This document shows, piece by piece, positions 15,571-19,890 of a stretch of DNA of 19,890 bases. This stretch comes from Pseudopedobacter sp040392825 (GTDB lineage Bacteria; Bacteroidota; Bacteroidia; Sphingobacteriales; Sphingobacteriaceae). Each line of letters opens with the position of its first letter. The first letter of the stretch is position 1. A program made the translations under genes and the position numbers. The notes under the pieces are model-generated. The model made no database searches and was not told the DNA's origin. It saw nothing but the letters and a program-made list of their open reading frames with translations. The stretch is from assembly GCF_040392825.1 (NCBI RefSeq), contig NZ_JBEBVH010000045.1:1-19890 (forward strand), given 5' to 3'.

Positions 15571-15619
15571 AAACAAAAAAATGTCTCCTACATTTGATTG
15601 ATACAAACATAGGAGACAT
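15571..15619 (-). terminator. rho-independent terminator of the aspartate-dehydrogenase-like gene
   Basis: A perfect 10-bp stem, ATGTCTCCTA (15581-15590) and TAGGAGACAT (15610-15619), with four further pairs (TTTG/CAAA) inside. On the - strand it is followed by a T-rich run (the complement of 15571-15580). It begins 13 bases after the stop of the gene at 15633 and gives a hard outer limit for the IS element. Confidence 0.9.
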
Positions 15620-15632
15620 CCTTCATAGAATA

Positions 15633-16436
15633 TTAAAAAACTATAGGAGAAACAATATTTCTAAGTGTGTTAACTACGCTCCATCCCGCTATTTGAGCGG
15701 TTGAACTGTAAACATCAATTACTGCATGTACCTGTTCGTTCTTAACTTCTATACGATGATTATCCCCAATATATCCTGGAGTAGAGGTTACCGAAACTTT
15801 CATCTTTTCAGGGCCAACAGAGGCTAGAGAAGCCGCTACTGATACGTTCACACTGTTAGGAAATAAAGTGATAGCTTCTTTTGCATTTCCTTCAAAAACC
15901 TTTCTTTTTTCAGTCTGCAAAGATTCGTCATATACCGAGTATCTTTTTAGCGAATTAGGCCCTTTTTCTGTATCAAAAGTTGCCGTACAATTTCCCATTA
16001 GTGCTGCGGTACGCATCACATCAAATCCACCAATAGCTCCAGATACCAGATGTACCCGCACATTATTTTTTAGTGCAGTCTGTTTTACCTCTTCATAAAA
16101 AGCTTCATCTGCAAAAGCGCCAATAGATAATGTTACAATAGAAGATCCGTTTTTCAAAGCCGGTAAAGTCAAAGTTCTCATAGAATCAGGAGACGCTGCT
16201 TCGATAATATAGTTGGCTTTGCTGGCTAGCAATTCTTCCAGAGAGCTGCATGCTTTACAAGAATTCTCTTTTTGAGATCCGTTATTAACCTTGTCGGCAA
16301 TATTCCGCGCTTTTTCAATACTTCTGGAATAGGTAGCAACAAGTTGGTACTCGGGTAATAAATTAGCATTTAAAGCATCGGCAATTATTGAGGCAAGTCT
16401 ACCACAGCCTACAATAGCAAGTGTTTTTCTTTCCAT
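15633..16436 (-). CDS. aspartate-dehydrogenase-like oxidoreductase
   Basis: A cytoplasmic NAD(P)-dependent enzyme of the L-aspartate dehydrogenase type (NAD-binding PF03447 plus PF01958 domain), which converts aspartate to iminoaspartate or oxaloacetate plus ammonia. The Rossmann motif is VGCGRLA (9-15). Family blocks visible are SGAIGGFDVMRTAALMG (132-148), LFPNSVNVSVAASLA (191-205) and NHRIEV, with H227 a candidate catalytic residue, plus the C-terminal TLRNIVSPI. The length of 267 is normal. No nadA, nadB or nadC genes are beside it, so a link to NAD synthesis is not supported by context and the real substrate could differ. Its promoter must lie in the 127-base region shared with the divergent hydrolase gene. 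Confidence 0.83.
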   Translation of the reverse strand: MERKTLAIVGCGRLASIIADALNANLLPEYQLVATYSRSIEKARNIADKVNNGSQKENSCKACSSLEELLASKANYIIEAASPDSMRTLTLPALKNGSSIVTLSIGAFADEAFYEEVKQTALKNNVRVHLVSGAIGGFDVMRTAALMGNCTATFDTEKGPNSLKRYSVYDESLQTEKRKVFEGNAKEAITLFPNSVNVSVAASLASVGPEKMKVSVTSTPGYIGDNHRIEVKNEQVHAVIDVYSSTAQIAGWSVVNTLRNIVSPIVF

Positions 16437-16563
16437 ATCCGGCCAACATAAGGTTTTTTTATGTAATGCCCATATCTTATATACTTAAACTTTTTTAAGA
16501 GATTGAACTAAAACATTAAATTCATTCACTTGTAATATTTTAGAAGTATTAAAAATTGAGGAT
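16437..16563. promoter_or_regulatory. divergent intergenic region
   Basis: Must carry promoters for the two outward-reading genes. For the + gene, TATTTTAG (16536-16543) is a 7-of-8 match to the -7 consensus, but no TTTG is properly placed upstream. CTTAAA (16484-16489) and TTTAAG (16494-16499) form a perfect inverted repeat with a 4-base spacer near the middle and could be an operator. Confidence 0.4.
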
Positions 16564-17295
16564 ATGCAAAAAATTATCAATCTGTTAATTTTAGTTCTAT
16601 TAAGTAATATGACAAATGCTCAGCTAAAAGAGATAAAATATAAAGACGGTAGTCAGAGTCTTACAGGTATGATGGCTAAGCCCGAATCAGCAAAAAAAGG
16701 AGTGCTTATTCTCCCGGCATGGCAAGGTATAGACGATGAAGCTAAGCAGGCGGCTCTTAATTTGCAAAAGCAGGGGTATATTGCTTTTATAGCAGATATT
16801 TACGGCGATGGAAATAAGCCTAAAAATAATGCTGAAGCAAAAGTTAAATCATCTTATTACAAAGAAAATTATAAAAATTATCAGCAAAGAATCAAAGCTG
16901 CTTTGGAGGAGTTGGTAAAACAAGGAGCAGATTTTAACCATGTAGCTATTATAGGCTATTGTTTTGGCGGAACAGGAGCACTAGAAGCGGCGCGAGCTCA
17001 GCTTCCTGTAAATGCTGTGGTATCTATTCATGGAGGTTTATCTAAAGGAGACAGACCTAACGGGCCAATTTCAACTAAGGTACTGGTATTGCATGGCGCC
17101 GAAGATCAGAGTGTACCTGAAGCAGATGTGGAGGCTTTAAGAAATGAGCTTAAGCAAGCTAAGGCGGACTGGCAATTGATTTATTACGCAAATAGTAAAC
17201 ACACTTTTACCAATCCGGCTTCACCTGATTATAATGTGACCATGTCTAAGCGTTCTTGGCAGCATTTACTGCTGTTTCTGGACGAAGTTTTATAA
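16564..17295 (+). CDS. secreted dienelactone hydrolase-family protein
   Basis: An alpha/beta hydrolase of the DLH family (PF01738). A signal peptide (about 1-19, TNA-Q) sends it out of the cytoplasm, unlike classical dienelactone hydrolases. The catalytic triad is visible: nucleophile C133 in GYCFGG, D181 in LHGAEDQSVP and H213 in SKHTFTNP. The segment LPAWQGIDDEAK (50-61) lies in the usual oxyanion-hole region. The length of 243 is normal. The substrate is unknown; an ester or lactone from plant polymers would fit the neighbourhood but is only inference. It is divergent from the aspartate-dehydrogenase-like gene and converges with the DUF4382 gene across a shared terminator. Confidence 0.88.
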   Translation: MQKIINLLILVLLSNMTNAQLKEIKYKDGSQSLTGMMAKPESAKKGVLILPAWQGIDDEAKQAALNLQKQGYIAFIADIYGDGNKPKNNAEAKVKSSYYKENYKNYQQRIKAALEELVKQGADFNHVAIIGYCFGGTGALEAARAQLPVNAVVSIHGGLSKGDRPNGPISTKVLVLHGAEDQSVPEADVEALRNELKQAKADWQLIYYANSKHTFTNPASPDYNVTMSKRSWQHLLLFLDEVL

Positions 17296-17340
17296 CTAAA
17301 AAAGCCATTGTAATTTTTTGAATACAATGGCGTTTTTAGT
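17296..17340. terminator. bidirectional terminator between convergent genes
   Basis: The stem GCCATTGTA (17304-17312) / TACAATGGC (17323-17331) is perfect. It is preceded by CTAAAAAA and followed by GTTTTTAG, so each strand sees a hairpin and a T run. It serves the hydrolase on + and the DUF4382 gene on -. Confidence 0.9.
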
Positions 17341-17350
17341 TTCTAATAAT

Positions 17351-18121
17351 TTATTGAAGATCAATAATTCCTAAATTCTGAACAGATCCTTTAGTTACTT
17401 CAACATTCTCAATTACCTTAGGATTATAATCTCCGGCAGATGGTTCTATCAAGATTTTATAGTTGCCTTGCGGAACCCCTGGAATATAAAAATCACCTAC
17501 AGAATTAGCCTGTGTACCAATTGTATCTAAACCATCAATTGCATAGATGTGTGATAGAGATTCGGCAGGTATAACAGTGCCTCGTATAGTTCCTGATACC
17601 GCAACCGGAACAGCTCTGATTACAGGTTTTAACATGTATTTTCCGTTGCCAGTCTGATGAATTGATTTCGCTGCATCGAAATCAAGTAACAGGGTATAAG
17701 CAACGTTAGGAATGAGCTCTTCCTGTACTTTGATTTTTATTCCGGAAGATTGTCCACTTGGTGTTGTTAGTGGATAAGAAATACCGTCTATTACTACCTG
17801 ATTTCCTTCATTGTGCAATTTTAACCTGATTTCCTGTATAGTTCCGGACGGAACATCCTCAGCCGCAATTACAGTATCTTTGCCAAATCTGTATTGAAGA
17901 ATATCAAACGGAAGTCCGTCAACGTCAATATCTTCTTTTCCTGTAGTTGTTCTGATCTCTATTTCATCGATGTTTAAGTATATAGCATCGTAAAAAGCAG
18001 GCGCGTCTGTAATTTTTAATGTCACCGGTGTTTTTCCGGTATGAGTATCGTTTTCATTACTACAGCTGATAACGAAAACCGAAACAAACGCAATTAAAAT
18101 AAGAAATTGAAACTTTTTCAT
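17351..18121 (-). CDS. DUF4382 lipoprotein with C-terminal CarboxypepD_reg-like domain
   Basis: A lipoprotein: the signal sequence ends in the lipobox VISC with C20 as the likely lipidated Cys. The main domain (about 32-175) starts LKITDAPAFYDAIYLNIDEIEI, in which L/I-T-D-A-P-A-x-Y-D-A and the following beta strand are the mark of DUF4382. The C-terminal part (about 177-255, SGTIRGTVIPA through VPQGNYKILIEP) looks like a CarboxypepD_reg beta-sandwich. Its function is unknown; similar proteins sit on the Bacteroidota envelope. It starts 56 bases after the GH28 stop on the same strand, so the two probably form an operon, and it ends at the bidirectional terminator. Confidence 0.85.
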   Translation of the reverse strand: MKKFQFLILIAFVSVFVISCSNENDTHTGKTPVTLKITDAPAFYDAIYLNIDEIEIRTTTGKEDIDVDGLPFDILQYRFGKDTVIAAEDVPSGTIQEIRLKLHNEGNQVVIDGISYPLTTPSGQSSGIKIKVQEELIPNVAYTLLLDFDAAKSIHQTGNGKYMLKPVIRAVPVAVSGTIRGTVIPAESLSHIYAIDGLDTIGTQANSVGDFYIPGVPQGNYKILIEPSAGDYNPKVIENVEVTKGSVQNLGIIDLQ

Positions 18122-18177
18122 TTTATAAATTGTTTTTTATGGCGTTTATCAAACTTTATGCCATGTTACCATTCCTG

Positions 18178-19782
18178 TTAAGGAGAAGTACTTTCATTTT
18201 TAACTTTTATAAATTGAATGTTTTTCATTTCCGGACCCGAAAAATCCTTAATCAAGTCACCTTTAGGATTGCTGAATGTTACTTTGTCGAAGGTTAAATC
18301 TCTGACATCTTCAAGTTTGATTACGTTATCTTGAGATGTGATTTTTGTGTTTTTGATATTGATTTGTCTCGCATCGTGAGCCGTAAATAACTTTTTGCTG
18401 TTAATAAGAGCATTCTCCAGGGTGAAGTTCGTCATTGGTGTTTCAGGGATTCCTTCAATTCTCACAAAAGCTTTAGCCTTTTCTACAATAATGTCTTTAG
18501 CAAAAGTATTGTTAAAACTCGGTGTTAATTTGTTAATCGGCAATGCCGGTAAGCGTTGCGCTAATTTTCCTACATGCATTGGAGAACCCAGCATATCCCA
18601 TCTGAAGGCTTCGTCCCGTAAATTCATGCGAATACGTTCGTAATAGTAATTTTGTCCGCCACCACCTCTGGGTCTGCGTGTTTTAAAACGAATCCCTACA
18701 CCAGTGTCATCGAAAACGGTGTCGTGAACATATAAATTATTGATTCCTGCGGCGGTTTCGCTGCCAACGGTAATTCCGCCATGTCCCTCTTTTGCCAGGC
18801 AAAAACGTACAACAACATTTTCTGTAGGCTTATTAACGCGTAAACCATCTTCACCGCGGCCTGCTTTCATGGTAAAACAGTCATCACCACAACTTAAAGT
18901 GCAATATTCAATCAATACATTTCTGGACGATTCAATATCAATACCATCACCTCGTGGAATACCTATAGAATTTACTGTAACTCCTCTAATAATTACGCTG
19001 TCGCAATAAACAGGAACAATATTCCAGAAAGGAGTTTGTTCTAATGAAATTCCTTCAATTAAAATATTTTTACAGTTTATAGGAGAGATAAACATGGGTA
19101 AAAAGATAAACTCGTTGTTATGTCCTTCATAAACTCTTTCAGAAACGGGTTTATCATGAGGAACAACATCTTCAATGACGCCAACGTTCATAAATCTCTT
19201 TCTTAATGGAGAATTTAAGGGTGGACCCACCAATTTCCCTTTTCCTGTTATAGCGATATTCTCTTGTCCGTTGGCGTAAATACAGGCTCCCAGAGACATT
19301 AGCTCAATACCTTCGTTTCTGGTAAATACGGCAGGTAAATAATCTTTGATCTCTCCGCTGAAATGAAGTTCGGCACCCGCTTCAATATGTAAATTAACAA
19401 AACTTTTTAAGCTGATTCTACCAGTAAACCATTTCCCTTTTGGAATTACTACAGTTCCTCCGCCCGATTGGTGGATTTCGTCTATGGCCTGTTGAATAAT
19501 TTTTGTAATGAGTTTGCCTTCTTCGGCCTGTTTTTCTAGGATGTTGACGGATTTATCCGGGAAAACCGGTTTAATTAATTGCGGCATTGGAAAAGGAGCT
19601 TTTATAGGAGCAATTTCTTTTGGAATAACCAAAGCACCAACTTGTTCTTTTGTAGGAATTCTGTTTAAACTATTATTAACCAGTTTTGAAGTTGAACAAT
19701 TTATAAGCAAGAATATAATTCCTGAGAATAGAACCGCGATACCGGCATTGAATCTGGTCGTTGAAACTTTCATTTTTTCCAT
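18178..19782 (-). CDS. glycoside hydrolase family 28 (polygalacturonase-like) lipoprotein
   Basis: Predicted to hydrolyse polygalacturonate or rhamnogalacturonan backbones, anchored in the envelope: the N-terminus has a hydrophobic stretch and lipobox LINC with C29. The GH28 beta-helix covers about 90-480. Catalytic motifs are present: RGDGIDIES (277-285, in place of the usual NTD segment), CGDDC (298-302, with D300 and D301), GHGG (333-336) and RFK (365-367, in place of RIK). An extra linker of about 60 residues rich in Pro and Ile lies between the lipobox and the catalytic domain. ATGs at 19782 and 19773 are both possible starts. The upstream stretch holds the palindrome CAGCGCTG (19802-19809) and an imperfect 20-bp palindrome (19853-19872), possible regulatory sites. 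It complements the two pectate lyases of this window. Confidence 0.92.
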   Translation of the reverse strand: MEKMKVSTTRFNAGIAVLFSGIIFLLINCSTSKLVNNSLNRIPTKEQVGALVIPKEIAPIKAPFPMPQLIKPVFPDKSVNILEKQAEEGKLITKIIQQAIDEIHQSGGGTVVIPKGKWFTGRISLKSFVNLHIEAGAELHFSGEIKDYLPAVFTRNEGIELMSLGACIYANGQENIAITGKGKLVGPPLNSPLRKRFMNVGVIEDVVPHDKPVSERVYEGHNNEFIFLPMFISPINCKNILIEGISLEQTPFWNIVPVYCDSVIIRGVTVNSIGIPRGDGIDIESSRNVLIEYCTLSCGDDCFTMKAGRGEDGLRVNKPTENVVVRFCLAKEGHGGITVGSETAAGINNLYVHDTVFDDTGVGIRFKTRRPRGGGGQNYYYERIRMNLRDEAFRWDMLGSPMHVGKLAQRLPALPINKLTPSFNNTFAKDIIVEKAKAFVRIEGIPETPMTNFTLENALINSKKLFTAHDARQINIKNTKITSQDNVIKLEDVRDLTFDKVTFSNPKGDLIKDFSGPEMKNIQFIKVKNESTSP

Positions 19783-19890
19783 AACATTTTAAGCTTTATA
19801 GCAGCGCTGTATACAAAGTAATAAAAGAAAGTACTTAATATGCAGGGATTGATAATATGTTATAATACATTAAGAAGATGATACAAAAAA

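Larger units (their letters stand above)
14204..15573 (-). mobile_element. IS110-family insertion sequence (outer limits; exact ends not resolved)
   Basis: One transposase gene with a non-coding 5' flank of about 220 bases and a 3' flank of up to about 110 bases. The outer limits are set by the REP-like repeat (ending 14200) and by the terminator of the neighbouring gene (from 15571). IS110 elements lack clear terminal inverted repeats and often make no target duplication, so the borders cannot be fixed by eye. The long non-coding region upstream of the transposase fits the IS110 group rather than the IS1111 group. The transposase frame is intact. Confidence 0.65.

Noticed and set aside
14204..15573. 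Short repeat AAATCT at 14203 and 15562 as a target-site duplication
   Set aside because: A six-base AT-rich match is expected by chance over this distance, and IS110 elements usually make no such duplication.

Overview
The window looks like a chromosomal accessory region of a Bacteroidota species, most like Sphingobacteriaceae such as Pedobacter. The reasons are AT-rich DNA, almost no Shine-Dalgarno sequences, a clear TTTG / TAnnTTTG promoter, an OMP_b-brl-type outer-membrane receptor with a CarboxypepD_reg-like N-terminus, DUF3826 and DUF4382 proteins, and LytS/LytTR signalling. The genus is inferred from protein style, not proven.

Layout. 1-408 is the 3' end of an unrecognised gene with its terminator. 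681-3791 is a signalling cassette: a secreted protein with a threefold internal repeat, a LytS-type sensor kinase and a LytTR response regulator. 3933-12140 is a pectin-degradation cluster on the + strand: outer-membrane beta-barrel receptor, multidomain pectate lyase, tandem-duplicated DUF3826 protein, second pectate lyase, then a strong terminator. An intergenic stretch with an 11-bp phased TCCG repeat precedes an atypical 2-hydroxyacid dehydrogenase (12513-13430).

13449-15573 is a mobile or addictive insert: a yefM/yoeB toxin-antitoxin pair on the - strand with a recognisable promoter/operator, a REP-like palindromic repeat, and an IS110-family insertion sequence with a long 5' non-coding region that could encode a bridge RNA. 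It separates the dehydrogenase from an aspartate-dehydrogenase-like gene (-). That gene is divergent from a secreted dienelactone-hydrolase-family gene (+). The window ends with a - strand pair: a GH28 polygalacturonase-like lipoprotein followed by a DUF4382 lipoprotein.

How the genes may work together (inference): the two secreted pectate lyases and the GH28 lipoprotein would cleave polygalacturonan outside the cell or in the periplasm. The beta-barrel receptor would import oligomers. The LytS/LytTR pair, possibly with the repeat protein as periplasmic partner, would control the adjacent cluster. No SusD partner is present. No tRNA, rRNA or CRISPR array was seen.
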